A stretch of 64,000 nt of DNA from Clostridium hydrogenum (GTDB lineage: Bacteria; Bacillota; Clostridia; Clostridiales; Clostridiaceae): positions 868,001 through 932,000 of the forward strand of contig NZ_JAEACT010000003.1 in NCBI RefSeq assembly GCF_021432385.1, given 5' to 3'. Of this stretch, positions 9,599 to 18,721 are shown in pieces. The notes under the pieces are model-generated. The model saw only the letters and a list, made by a program, of their open reading frames with translations. It did no database searches and had not been told where the DNA came from. The stretch's first letter is position 1. The number at the start of each line of letters is the position of its first letter. Both the position numbers and the translations under genes were made by a program.

Positions 9599-9696
9599 AG
9601 ATAAACCACCCTGAAACTTAAAATTTATTTGTACTAAAATGCTGTCTTCTGGGCATTTTGGTGCACATAAATTTTAATAGTTGAAGCGGTTTATCT
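9599..9696. repeat. R1 palindromic repeat, copy B
   Basis: Near-consensus R1 element: AGATAAACC at one end, GGTTTATCT at the other, inner arms ending in AAAATGC and GCATTTTGGTGCAC around a short loop. It separates the flavoprotein gene from the upstream ABC gene, and the TAA stop codon of that ABC gene lies inside the terminal AGATAAACC of the element. Confidence 0.85.
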
Positions 9697-11460
9697 ATAC
9701 GCCATGCCTTCTCCTGCATTTTTATGTTTCATTACAAAATCTCTGTAATCAATACTTGTTTTAAGTATATCTTGTGGAGATCCGCTTGCTGCTATTTTGC
9801 CCTTCTTTAATACAATTACATTATCTGCATTACGTATTGCAGATAAGTTATGTGCAATAATTACAACAGTACGATTCTTCATAAACTTTCCAAATCCATC
9901 TACTACAGTTCGTTCACACTTTGCATCTAGGCTGCTTGTAGCTTCATCAAGAAGCAGATAATCAGGATTATGCATAATAGCACGTGCAATTGCCACACAT
10001 TGTCTTTGTCCACCAGAAAAATTTCTTCCCTCCGGTGCCACATAACTGTCAAATCCATCTGGAAGACTTTCAACTAATTCAGTTAAATTGGCCATCTTAG
10101 CAACTTCTTTTAATTCTTCCTCTGTTACTTCACGCTCACAGCCATATACAATATTTTCACGTATTGTACCTTCCATAAGTGGGTGATCTTGTGCTACTAA
10201 AGCAAATGCCTTTCTCCAAGAACTAACCTTAAAATCATTTATATTAGTATTTCCAAATAAGATCTCACCTTGGTCTGTATTATAAAATCTTTCTAGCAAT
10301 TTAAACATTGTAGTCTTACCAGATCCATTAGCACCAATTACTGCAGTAGTCTTATTTTTAGGTATTATACAAGTAAAGTCTTTCAATGTACTTTCTTTAT
10401 CACTATACGCAAAGTCTACATCTTTAAATATAATATCTGCATCTGGAACATCCAGCTCTAATCCTTTATCAAGTTCTTCACTTTCTATTTCAAAAATTTT
10501 AGTAATCCTTGCTAAGGAACCTATTGTAAGCTTAATAGATCCAAAGTAACTAATAAAGTTTGAGAACATAGATGCTAAAGCAGTAGAAAAAATATAGAAA
10601 GTCACTATATTTCCTGTTGTAAGAACATGCTTACTAACTAACATTCCACCAAATATAAAGGTTATTGCCATACTAAAAATATTCAGACCATTTGTAATTA
10701 CAGAAGATAAACCTTGTACCCATCCAGTTTTTATATCAATTTTATATTGTTCCTCAAATTGCTTGCTTCCAACAGCTTCTTCTAATTTCTGTGTATTAGA
10801 AGCCTTAACTAAATTAAAATTCTTGGTACGCTCAATCAAATATGTAGTTGAGTCAGATAGAGTAGCTTGAGTTCTCTGACCAATCCAATATTGAAGCTTT
10901 CCATATCCCCATCCTACCAAAGCACTCACTGGAAGAAGTAACAAAATAAAACTTGCCATAGTACCATTAGTTAAATACATTTGAACCAAATACATAACAA
11001 ATCCAAAAATTAATGTGAAAGCTGAAAAAATTGTTGTAAATAGAGTACTTGCAAAATCACAATCCTTAGTCACACGACTAACAAGAGTTTCTCCCTTATC
11101 AATATCAAAGTTCTTTTGAGGAATATACATCATCTTTTTCCATAGTTTTTGTCTTAACCTAAGATTAATCTTTTCACTATAAACACCTTGCAATATATAA
11201 GAAATAATAGTCATAACTGCTACTAGAGTCATTGTTATTGCATATGAAACCAATAAACCATTGCTAATAGACCCTTTACTATCCACTACATTTCCTGTAA
11301 TTTGCTTAGAGAATGATGAAAATACATACATAACCAAGTCTGACAAAATTGTTAAAATCATTAATAGCCAAGGCAGTTTTATTTGTTTAAATATCTTCAA
11401 AAACTGCCTAAATGATACTTTATCTAAAATACTATTCATTTCTATATCATTCTTCTTCAA
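9691..11460 (-). CDS. ABC exporter half-transporter (TMD-NBD), second of a pair
   Basis: 589 residues. An N-terminal six-helix exporter domain (about 25-320) precedes a nucleotide-binding domain with Walker A GANGSGKT, signature FSGGQRQ, Walker B YLLLDEATSSLD and the H-loop IIAHNLS. It overlaps the stop codon of the other half-transporter by four bases and is read from a TTG start with GGAGG about ten bases upstream; an ATG seven codons later is the alternative. The two should form a heterodimeric exporter. Both keep the catalytic Glu after Walker B, so neither site is obviously degenerate. Cargo is unknown; context points to a peptide or low-molecular-weight thiol. The stop codon is inside repeat R1-B. 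Confidence 0.92.
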   Translation of the reverse strand: MKKNDIEMNSILDKVSFRQFLKIFKQIKLPWLLMILTILSDLVMYVFSSFSKQITGNVVDSKGSISNGLLVSYAITMTLVAVMTIISYILQGVYSEKINLRLRQKLWKKMMYIPQKNFDIDKGETLVSRVTKDCDFASTLFTTIFSAFTLIFGFVMYLVQMYLTNGTMASFILLLLPVSALVGWGYGKLQYWIGQRTQATLSDSTTYLIERTKNFNLVKASNTQKLEEAVGSKQFEEQYKIDIKTGWVQGLSSVITNGLNIFSMAITFIFGGMLVSKHVLTTGNIVTFYIFSTALASMFSNFISYFGSIKLTIGSLARITKIFEIESEELDKGLELDVPDADIIFKDVDFAYSDKESTLKDFTCIIPKNKTTAVIGANGSGKTTMFKLLERFYNTDQGEILFGNTNINDFKVSSWRKAFALVAQDHPLMEGTIRENIVYGCEREVTEEELKEVAKMANLTELVESLPDGFDSYVAPEGRNFSGGQRQCVAIARAIMHNPDYLLLDEATSSLDAKCERTVVDGFGKFMKNRTVVIIAHNLSAIRNADNVIVLKKGKIAASGSPQDILKTSIDYRDFVMKHKNAGEGMAYR

Positions 11461-13208
11461 GCTTCATACACCTCCAAATAGGACTGTTCATCTACCAATT
11501 CATGATATAATGAACATTTATCCATAAGTTCATCATGAGTACCACATGCCTCTACTTTACCATTATTCATAACTACAATCTGATCTACAGAAGCCATTAA
11601 AGAAAGATCATGGGTCACTGTAATGATGGTTTTTTTATTGAACTGATTAAATAATATATTTTGTATTTCTCTAGCTGCAGCTACATCCAAAGCACTTGTT
11701 GGCTCGTCAAGTAATATAATATCTTTATTTTTTAACAGCTCTCTTGCAATCACCAATTTCTGTCGCTGACCTCCAGACAATGACTCTCCCCAAAGAGAAA
11801 TATTTGTATCAAATCCATTTGTTTGGCTTGAGATATATTCAAAAATACCAGCTTTTTTTGTTACCTCCACTAATTCAGCATCTATAACACTTCTAGTTAT
11901 TCCATAAGTAAGAATTTCTCTTATTGAACCGCTGAAAACACCTGAATCTTGCTGAATATAAGCAAAATGTTCACGATATTCACTAATGTTAAAATTCTTA
12001 ATATCTGTCTTTCCAATTTCAATTGTTCCAGCTTCAGGGTCATACAAGCGTTCAAGCATATTTAAAAGTGTAGTCTTTCCACTTCCACAAAGTCCAACAA
12101 TAGCCGTAACTTTTCCTTTGGGAATAGTTAAATTGATATTTGAAAGTGCCGCTCCCTCGCCATATGAAAAACTTACATCTTTGAAAGATATATCTTCATT
12201 TTCAAATGGCACATTAGTATTCTCAAATTCAACTTCTTCATCTGGAGCATTTAAAATATTTTCTAAACGAGCTGCATAACCTTGCATCCCCTTTGCGCTT
12301 AGCCATTGTTGAACTAAAGCTCTCATTTGTCCATTTATAGTAGGCACAAATAAAAAGAATGCCATCCAAGCTTTAACATCAATCTCTCCTTTTCGTAAAA
12401 GCAACGCTCCCCAAATAACTGCACATACAGTCGCAATCACATCAGTTAAAAGAATATAACCTACAGACGATGCATTTATATAAGCTGATTGCAATTTTGC
12501 ATGGTATAATTCTAGTGCTGTTTTATCCCCGTTCTTTTCTTCTTCTTTTTCATTTGAATATGCCTTTATAAGATTTAAATTACGAAGTCGTTCAACCAAA
12601 TAGCCTGTAAGCCCACCAATCCTTGTTTGGATTCTTAAATTTGTACGATACTGCCATCTTCCTACAAAGAAAGCATAAATAATATAAATTGGAACCATTA
12701 TAAAAAGTGATAGCATAAGCTTTATACTATATTGATTTACCGTCATAAAAGCACGAACCAAATAATAAATACAAGGTATTACTCCTACAATAAATCCTAC
12801 AACACTGCTAACTGTCATAAGTGAATCATTAGTTATTGCACTAAGTAAATTTTCCGGATCATTTTCTTTATAAAAATATGTCTTAGAATTTATCATTTTT
12901 TTCCAGACTATACCTCTTAATTTTCTAACTGATCTTCCTTGTGCATACATACTTATAACACTTACTAATGCAGATACTATTAATGTAATTACATATAAAG
13001 TAATAACTTTTATTATTACCTTTGAACTAAAATCTCCACTATAAATTGATGCTGTAGCACTTGGAATACGAGTAACCATCTCAGAATTCACCATTGATAC
13101 TGCTGTAGCAAAAATTATTAATATCCATGACATTTTTGCCTTTTTTAAAAAGCGAAAAAATTGCATCCAGTCCCCAGCTGTTTTTTCCTTCTTATTCATA
13201 TTTTTCAT
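11457..13208 (-). CDS. ABC exporter half-transporter (TMD-NBD), first of a pair
   Basis: 583 residues from the ATG preceded by AAGGAG. The open frame continues upstream to 13355, but that extension only translates repeat R1-C and is not credible protein. Six transmembrane helices (about 20-310) are followed by an NBD with Walker A GLCGSGKT, signature LSGGQRQ, Walker B IILLDEPTSALD and H-loop VTHDLS. It is translationally coupled to the next ABC gene. Together with thioredoxin and a PPIase upstream and a flavoprotein reductase and peptidase downstream, it suggests export of a redox-active or folded small peptide, or of cysteine/glutathione-like thiols as CydDC does; neither is proven. Confidence 0.92.
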   Translation of the reverse strand: MKNMNKKEKTAGDWMQFFRFLKKAKMSWILIIFATAVSMVNSEMVTRIPSATASIYSGDFSSKVIIKVITLYVITLIVSALVSVISMYAQGRSVRKLRGIVWKKMINSKTYFYKENDPENLLSAITNDSLMTVSSVVGFIVGVIPCIYYLVRAFMTVNQYSIKLMLSLFIMVPIYIIYAFFVGRWQYRTNLRIQTRIGGLTGYLVERLRNLNLIKAYSNEKEEEKNGDKTALELYHAKLQSAYINASSVGYILLTDVIATVCAVIWGALLLRKGEIDVKAWMAFFLFVPTINGQMRALVQQWLSAKGMQGYAARLENILNAPDEEVEFENTNVPFENEDISFKDVSFSYGEGAALSNINLTIPKGKVTAIVGLCGSGKTTLLNMLERLYDPEAGTIEIGKTDIKNFNISEYREHFAYIQQDSGVFSGSIREILTYGITRSVIDAELVEVTKKAGIFEYISSQTNGFDTNISLWGESLSGGQRQKLVIARELLKNKDIILLDEPTSALDVAAAREIQNILFNQFNKKTIITVTHDLSLMASVDQIVVMNNGKVEACGTHDELMDKCSLYHELVDEQSYLEVYEA

Positions 13209-13229
13209 ATAGTTTTCTCCTTCCATTAA

Positions 13230-13326
13230 AGATAACCTCCCTGAAACTTGAAATTTATTTGTACCAAAATGCCATCTTCTGGGCATTTTGGTGCACATGA
13301 ATTTCAATAGTTGAAGCGGTTTATCT
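13230..13326. repeat. R1 palindromic repeat, copy C
   Basis: R1 element with ends AGATAACC and GGTTTATCT and the inner AAAATGCC...GGGCATTTTGGTGCAC hairpin. It lies directly upstream of the first ABC gene's ribosome site and happens to be open in that gene's frame, producing an artificial N-terminal extension of 49 codons. Confidence 0.88.
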
Positions 13327-13397
13327 ATATAAATAAGCCATTTCAAAGCCCCCAATTTAACACTTTAACTTGATAAATCGCAAAATATATATAAAAC

Positions 13398-13444
13398 TGG
13401 CTGTTGCATTAAGAATCTTATAATTTTTATTCTTAATGCCCCAG
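13398..13444. other. intergenic hairpin between thioredoxin and ABC genes
   Basis: Perfect 11-bp stem GCATTAAGAAT / ATTCTTAATGC around a 12-nt loop, extended by an outer CTGG/CCAG pair. It is flanked by two R1 repeats. No strong T-run follows on the minus strand, so it is more likely an RNA processing or attenuation structure than a full terminator. Confidence 0.5.
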
Positions 13445-13450
13445 CTCTAA

Positions 13451-13549
13451 AGATAAACCACTGTGAAACTTAAAATTTATTTGTACCAAAATGCCATCTT
13501 CTAGGCATTATGGTGCATATGAATTTTACATAGTTGAAATGGTTTATCC
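13451..13549. repeat. R1 palindromic repeat, copy D
   Basis: R1 element with ends AGATAAACC and GGTTTATCC, located between the thioredoxin stop and the hairpin. Copies C and D are only about 125 bp apart in the same intergenic region, so this gap of about 350 bp consists almost wholly of inverted repeats. Confidence 0.85.
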
Positions 13550-13556
13550 ATATTTA

Positions 13557-13874
13557 TTATTCATACATGCATTTTGAAATACATTCTTCTACTTTATCAC
13601 GTCCCCATGCTCCAACAAGACGGTCTTTTATTTCTCCATCATTTAAGAATAATAATGTTGGTGTTCCTTCCACTTTAAAGCGATCCGCATAGGCAGGACT
13701 TTCTTCAATATTACACTTTACAAGGTTAATCATAGGATTATCAAAAATGATTTGATTAATTACTACATCTAATACTTTACATGGTCCACAATGATCTGTA
13801 TAGAAATCTGCTATCCAAATTCCCTCTTTTGTTACCTCATCAAATTTTTCTTCTCCAACTTTAATTACTGCCAT
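13557..13874 (-). CDS. thioredoxin
   Basis: 105 residues, a complete single thioredoxin domain. The active site is C29-G-P-C32, preceded by His rather than the usual Trp (DHCGPCKVL). The cis-Pro loop is EGTPTLLFLNDG. It has no signal sequence, so it is a cytosolic dithiol-disulfide exchanger. It overlaps the upstream PPIase gene by 14 bases and precedes the ABC pair. The reductase-like flavoprotein in the same cluster is its probable partner. The GGAGG site fixes the start. Confidence 0.93.
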   Translation of the reverse strand: MAVIKVGEEKFDEVTKEGIWIADFYTDHCGPCKVLDVVINQIIFDNPMINLVKCNIEESPAYADRFKVEGTPTLLFLNDGEIKDRLVGAWGRDKVEECISKCMYE

Positions 13875-14730
13875 TTTCTTTTTTCCTCCTTAACAATTCA
13901 TTTTTAACAAATTCGACAAATTTCATAGTTAATTTTGAAAGCACATCATAATGAAGCATTGGATCATATTCATCTACACATTCAATTCCAAGAAGCTTTG
14001 AATAAATTATGCACTGCTTTGCCTTAATAGCATACCATTCACTACGGGCATTTATAAAATCTGCTAAAGATTCTGTTCCAAGTAATCCTTTTATCTCTTC
14101 TGGTTTTGCAGTATAAAGATCTATATTTTTTTCCTTTTTAAATGATTCATGAAAGAAATCCGCTTCTAATTCACCTAATATTTTAATTTCCTCTTCTTCT
14201 GGCTCATCAAAAGGAATGTCTTTCATTATGTTCTCAACCATTTGCATAACCATAGGAAATATCGTATTATCCATCAATTGTTTTTTTAGATGCTCTCTAT
14301 ATTGTTCAATTGTTTCAACATTTTCAATATTTTGAGCCTTAACCATATCTATAGATATCTCTGGGACATCCTTACGTTTTACTTCCAAAATTGTAAATGT
14401 AACCGGGATATCATTAATTGAAATTTCTCTTTTATCACCTGTACACATACCAATCATATTTTCTTCTACAGTTTTGTCATATAATCCATTTCCAACAACC
14501 AACATAAGCTTTGGTTTATTAAACTTGGTTATTGTACTTACTATTTCAAAAATAACAGTATCACCTTTAGAAATCTTTTCTTCTTTTGATAATGCTTTTA
14601 ATGTTAAAAAACTTTTTGTAAGACTCTTCTTCATTATTTCATCAATTTGTCCTTCATCTGGTATTAAAGAAAGATCTAATGAATCAATATACTTTTTTAC
14701 ATCTATATTACCTTTATAATTAAATTTCAT
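13861..14730 (-). CDS. short trigger-factor-like peptidyl-prolyl isomerase
   Basis: 289 residues against about 430 for true trigger factor. Residues about 50-125 form an FKBP-type PPIase domain (GDTVIFEIVSTITKF, VEENMIGMCTGDKREI, FTILEVKRKDVPEI). The remainder is the helical trigger-factor C-terminal chaperone domain (YREHLKKQLMD, HYDVLSKLTMKFVEFV). The N-terminal ribosome-binding domain with its GFRxGxxP signature is absent, so it is unlikely to dock on ribosomes. It is first gene of the cluster, with AGAGGGGG before its ATG. A role folding, or holding unfolded, an exported or degraded small protein alongside thioredoxin fits the context, but no client is visible. Confidence 0.82.
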   Translation of the reverse strand: MKFNYKGNIDVKKYIDSLDLSLIPDEGQIDEIMKKSLTKSFLTLKALSKEEKISKGDTVIFEIVSTITKFNKPKLMLVVGNGLYDKTVEENMIGMCTGDKREISINDIPVTFTILEVKRKDVPEISIDMVKAQNIENVETIEQYREHLKKQLMDNTIFPMVMQMVENIMKDIPFDEPEEEEIKILGELEADFFHESFKKEKNIDLYTAKPEEIKGLLGTESLADFINARSEWYAIKAKQCIIYSKLLGIECVDEYDPMLHYDVLSKLTMKFVEFVKNELLRRKKENGSN

Positions 14731-15130
14731 AAACTAAACCCCCTCTTTCTATTTTTTTAATAGTATCAAATAATTAAAACCACTACAATCTCTATTGACT
14801 ATCAGGTTAAATTTCATGTCAATTTGAACATTATTCATGTAGCTTTGGTAGTGCTTTTTTTCTTGATAATCAAAAACTCTTAATATTATTATATTTTTTC
14901 CATTAATTTATCAAAAACAGAGCTTTATATTTAACATTTTTCAACTTATAAATAAATATGTTCAACTCTTTTATAACCTCAATTAGAAAGTGACTCCTCA
15001 TAGCTTATAAATCAGGCTTTGAAAACGAAAACTTAGTTAAATATCATCAAAGCTATTGTCTTTTAAATATCACATAAAACTAGATACACTTAATTTGGGT
15101 GGCATACTTACCAACATGTGTATGTAGCAT
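14731..15130. other. intergenic region upstream of the thiol/peptide cluster
   Basis: AT-rich and without a credible gene. It must contain the promoter for the cluster: on the minus strand TTGTAG and TACTAT are spaced 17 bp apart about 40 bp before the PPIase start, a plausible but imperfect sigma-A site. A TTGACA further upstream has no good -10 box. I saw no paired LytTR-type repeats that would tie it clearly to the AgrA-like regulator. Confidence 0.4.
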
Positions 15131-15181
15131 AAAAAAAGGGGGTGTCACATTAGCATAAAAAAATATGCTAATGTGACACCC
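15131..15181 (-). terminator. strong intrinsic terminator for the decayed GNAT gene
   Basis: Perfect 17-bp stem (GGGTGTCACATTAGCAT and its complement) with an 8-nt A/T loop. On the minus strand it is followed by seven T residues, so it ends transcription from the acetyltransferase remnant to its right. Confidence 0.9.
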
Positions 15182-15212
15182 TCCTTGAAGCTGGCATATA
15201 CTTCAATTCTTT

Positions 15213-15702
15213 TTATAAAAGCGAATAGACTTCAAATTCCTTATCAAAATGGTAACCCAATTTTTCCGACAAATTTACTGAATCCCTGTTTGCTGCCTCC
15301 CATCCATGGTAAATACATCTCTCAAGACAAGTCAAAATTAATCTAGCAGCACAGGCTGCAGCAAGTCCCATTCTTCTATGCTCTTCCAAGGTTCCTATCG
15401 TTATTCCAATGGTACTTTTGTATGTAATATATGAGGATGCAATGCAAACAAGTTGTCTATCCTTGTATATTAAGGTGTTGATTCAAATATTTAACCCACT
15501 GCAGCCCACATGGAGTAATAATCTTATATCGAGCATTCTCCTCTAATATCTGCTCAATTTCATCAAGGTGTTTTACCTCACCCAGAAGGTAGCAAAATTC
15601 TGCTGCAATAATAACAGCTTCTTCTGGATATACTACATCGGAACGCAAAAACAGAAAGAACCGCCACAAAAATGATAATCCTCTCTGTTTTCTATTCTGC
15701 AT
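15213..15702 (-). pseudogene. frameshifted GNAT acetyltransferase
   Basis: Two frames must be joined. The first (from MQNRKQRGLSFL) carries EFCYLLGEVKHLDEIEQILE and ends at QWVKYLNQHLNIQG*. The other frame continues near the same point with LIYKDRQLVCIASSYI, IGTLEEHRRMGLAAACAARL (the acetyl-CoA loop) and NRDSVNLSEKLGYHF, ending at EVYSLL. Together they match the larger two-part GNAT acetyltransferases of Firmicutes, with an indel near 15470 and some missing sequence. The terminator downstream is intact, so the inactivation looks recent. Confidence 0.8.
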
Positions 15703-15900
15703 ATATATCTTCGTTCACACAATTTGTTCATGCCTTCTAAAGGATGTTTTGTGAGGACTGCCCCGAGCTTGCTATCCATCCTCCATTTTTAGAGCTGATT
15801 TATTCAATACTGGGTATCCATCAAACCATAGATGCTCTATTAACGTTAAATGGTTCAAATCAACCTGTGTATTAACCTATATCATTTCTCATGGAATAAC

Positions 15901-16704
15901 CTATTTTTCTAGTACTACATACTTTACCTTTCCGATTAAATTATTTTCTATAACAATAGTCTCAACTTGCTTAAATTTTGTTTTACTGATTAAATTATTA
16001 AGTTCCATACCAGAGATAATTTTCTTATTTGTACATCCCAAATATCTGAAGGTAGTGTTATTTTCAATTCTTTCTGCATAAAAATTCATTATGGCTCTTC
16101 CTTGATCAAAATTTTTAAATTCTTGCCACATTATAAATTCTTTAATTCCTTCGCTTTCATTTGTTACCATTTCAATGGGAGTTTTATTCTCCTGATTCTT
16201 ATACTCGGATATGTAATCAAAAACCAAACGACCACCAATTGGCAATTTATCATAAATATAATTAAACATCGCCGCAGTTTTTTCAATATCATCAAATAAT
16301 AGACAAATAGTAGTGGCTGGTATAATCGCTAAGCTAAATTCTTCCTTTATATCTAAATTAAGTACATCTTGATTATACCAAACAATATTTTTTTTCACAC
16401 TTAAATCGGACTTTCTTACTTTTTTATCCAATATTTTTAGCATATCCTTAGAATTGTCAACACCTATTACTTTAATTCCTCTTCTAGCTAATTGCAGTGT
16501 AATTCTACCATTACCACAGGCTAATTCTAATACATTACCACCTGTCGTATAAGCGTTTTTTAAATAAATTCCTACCTCCTCATTATTAGTTACGTTTGAT
16601 TGACTTTCGTAAAATTCTGCAAAAAAACCTTCATAGAAGTCAATCTTTGATATATCACTTATACTCAACTCATTAATTTGTTTAAATATTCCATAATACT
16701 CCAT
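15901..16704 (-). CDS. class I SAM-dependent methyltransferase, RiPP cluster
   Basis: 267 residues. The Rossmann SAM site is GNVLELACGNGRITLQLA (motif I), with acidic D in KVIGVDNSKDML (motif II) and the post-I segment QDVLNLDIKEEFSLAIIPA. Loose members of this family methylate small amines and natural products. It is the last gene of the RiPP cluster, 355 bp beyond a class III aminotransferase. In daptide pathways a similar enzyme (MpaM) dimethylates the C-terminal amine made by such an aminotransferase, and that is the role I infer. A GAGGTGAG site precedes its ATG. Membership is less certain than for genes closer to the precursors because of the gap. Confidence 0.8.
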   Translation of the reverse strand: MEYYGIFKQINELSISDISKIDFYEGFFAEFYESQSNVTNNEEVGIYLKNAYTTGGNVLELACGNGRITLQLARRGIKVIGVDNSKDMLKILDKKVRKSDLSVKKNIVWYNQDVLNLDIKEEFSLAIIPATTICLLFDDIEKTAAMFNYIYDKLPIGGRLVFDYISEYKNQENKTPIEMVTNESEGIKEFIMWQEFKNFDQGRAIMNFYAERIENNTTFRYLGCTNKKIISGMELNNLISKTKFKQVETIVIENNLIGKVKYVVLEK

Positions 16705-17059
16705 TTACTTTCTCACCTCACATAATGTACCTTTTCAAATTAAAATACTCATGCTCTTCTCTACTGCTTAGAAGAAGCATCTTTACCCTTTGTATACTTT
16801 TGATGTATTCTGCTCTTTAAATACCTACTAATCAACGTTTAAATATTGAATTAGTCTAGAAACTCTATGCTTGTACCTGAATATTACAGCCTTCTTACAT
16901 TTCGCTGTGATTATTCTAAACTTGTCAAAAATAAATGCCTTCATCCTTAAAAATTTTATTGACAGAGGAAACTTATCATATATAAAATTTCTTTTATAAT
17001 TTTTTTACGTTTATTTATTAGTAAAAACCTACTTTAATCAAACACTTAATTATATATTA
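16705..17059. other. gap between aminotransferase and methyltransferase genes
   Basis: 355 bp, AT-rich, with no credible gene. It may hold a separate promoter for the methyltransferase, since minus-strand TTGACA boxes occur, but none has a convincing -10 at the correct distance. No hairpin terminator was seen. Confidence 0.4.
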
Positions 17060-18385
17060 TTAAAATAATCGAAAATTCTCTAAGACTCTCTTAATTGTAT
17101 TTGAAATAAAACTAATTTCATCGATTTCGACTATATATGGCAATAAAAAATATATACATGAACCTAATCCTTTACCATGATTCCAAGAACATATAATTCC
17201 ATTCTGTTTAAGTAACCGAACTATATAATATAAATCAGTACTATTTAGAGGTGTAATACCATCTTCTTCAACTAATTCAATGGCGTTCATTAATCCTATA
17301 CCTCGTATACTATAAACATATTTATTTCCAAGTAAATCACTCATTAGACATTGCTTGAAAAACGCTCCTTTTTCTGAAACTTCACCAACAATTTTATTAC
17401 CATTTTCGGATATCTGATTAACTGTTGCCAGCGCCGCTGCACAACATATAGGATTTCCATTTTGAGTGGAAAGATGAAATAAAATATCTGATCGCATACT
17501 AAACGCAGAACAAATATTCGATGAAATTACAACAGCTCCCATTGGCAGATAACCATTATTTAACCCTTTTGATAATAAAACAATATCCGGTACAACCTCA
17601 GCATGTTCAAAAGCAAACATCCTTCCAGTTCTTCCCATACCAGTCGAAATTTCATCAAAAACAGTTATGATATTATTTTTAGCTGCAAATTTACAAATCC
17701 ATTTCAATAAATCTATTGGCATAGGAATAACACCTGCTGAACCCAAAATTGGCTCTATAAATATAGCAGCGAGACTACTTTTTTTGGTCTCTAGTATCAA
17801 TTTTACACTTTTGCAAATATCCTCTATTTGTTTATCTTTTTCACGTATAAAAGGAAGAGGAAGTTCAATAAATCCCTCCAACAAAGGTTTATAGGCATTG
17901 CGATACTCACCTTCATATGTACTTGCTGACATTGAACCAAAATAGTTTCCATGATAAGATTGGTTAAAAACAGCAATTTCACTTCGCTTTGTATTCCTAA
18001 ATAATCTTTGATATTTTCGTACAATTTTAATGGCTAATTCGGTAGATTCAGATCCTGTACATGTAAAAAACACTTTTTTCATACAAGACGGCATAATAGA
18101 TATTATCTTTTTAGCTAATTCCTCTTCAATTTCATTTGAAAACATTTCTGGATTGGCAAATGGCATTTTCTCCATCTGCAGCATAATTGCTTGCTTTATT
18201 GCCCTATTAGAATATCCTAAAGGAACATTCCATAATCCACTGTTTCCATCTAAATATCTATTTCCATCTAAATTATAAATATACACACCATCTGCGTGAA
18301 CAATACATTCACGTTCCTCATTAGGTCCACTCATAGGTAACCAATAATTACTCATATCATTCTTGTATGATGCATTTGGAAGCAA
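17060..18385 (-). CDS. class III PLP-dependent aminotransferase, RiPP cluster
   Basis: 441 residues, full length for the family (BioA, GABA and ornithine aminotransferase fold). The PLP lysine is K273 in LSKGLNNGYLPMGA; the cofactor-binding Asp-Glu is in TVFDEISTGMGRTG; the phosphate-binding loop is CTGSESTELAIK. It would transfer an amino group onto a ketone or aldehyde. In daptide biosynthesis a class III aminotransferase (MpaD) aminates the C-terminal ketone made from Thr, and the dehydrogenase and methyltransferase flanking this gene support the same logic here. The best start is a TTG behind GGAAAGGTG; the first ATG is ten codons later and lacks a ribosome site. Confidence 0.88.
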   Translation of the reverse strand: MLPNASYKNDMSNYWLPMSGPNEERECIVHADGVYIYNLDGNRYLDGNSGLWNVPLGYSNRAIKQAIMLQMEKMPFANPEMFSNEIEEELAKKIISIMPSCMKKVFFTCTGSESTELAIKIVRKYQRLFRNTKRSEIAVFNQSYHGNYFGSMSASTYEGEYRNAYKPLLEGFIELPLPFIREKDKQIEDICKSVKLILETKKSSLAAIFIEPILGSAGVIPMPIDLLKWICKFAAKNNIITVFDEISTGMGRTGRMFAFEHAEVVPDIVLLSKGLNNGYLPMGAVVISSNICSAFSMRSDILFHLSTQNGNPICCAAALATVNQISENGNKIVGEVSEKGAFFKQCLMSDLLGNKYVYSIRGIGLMNAIELVEEDGITPLNSTDLYYIVRLLKQNGIICSWNHGKGLGSCIYFLLPYIVEIDEISFISNTIKRVLENFRLF

Positions 18386-18721
18386 TATACACCTTTCCTT
18401 TCTTTTAGATTTGTATTGATATCGATAAACTCAAGCATTTCCTCTATACATAGCTTTTGATGGCGAAATATAATTGAACCACTTAAACTTAAAAATAACT
18501 ATGGTAGCTTCCAAAAGCTGATCTTCAACTCAATTCATTTGAGTTGAAGAGCCTCATCATAGTTCTTGAATAAACCTTACACTACGGTAACAACGTTGTT
18601 AACTTTCTCATATAAAGCAATTACAAGATTTTATCATTTATATTAACAAAGACACTATTCTAAGTAAAACTATCAATATTACTATATGACCTTGAAACGT
18701 TAACTTCTCATAATTGACACC
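18386..18721. other. gap with hairpin between SPASM and aminotransferase genes
   Basis: 336 bp with no gene. It contains a perfect 12-bp hairpin at 18522-18550 (TCTTCAACTCAA, loop TTCAT, complement). On the minus strand only a short CTTTT follows, so it is at best a weak terminator or a processing site separating the aminotransferase from the upstream RiPP genes. Confidence 0.45.

Noticed and set aside
13209..13355. 49-codon N-terminal extension of the first ABC half-transporter
   Set aside because: It is a translation of repeat R1-C with no ribosome site; AAGGAG precedes the internal ATG at 13208.
16960..16995. TTGACA with a downstream TATAAA on the plus strand
   Set aside because: Spacing is 16 bp but no plus-strand gene follows; AT-rich chance match.
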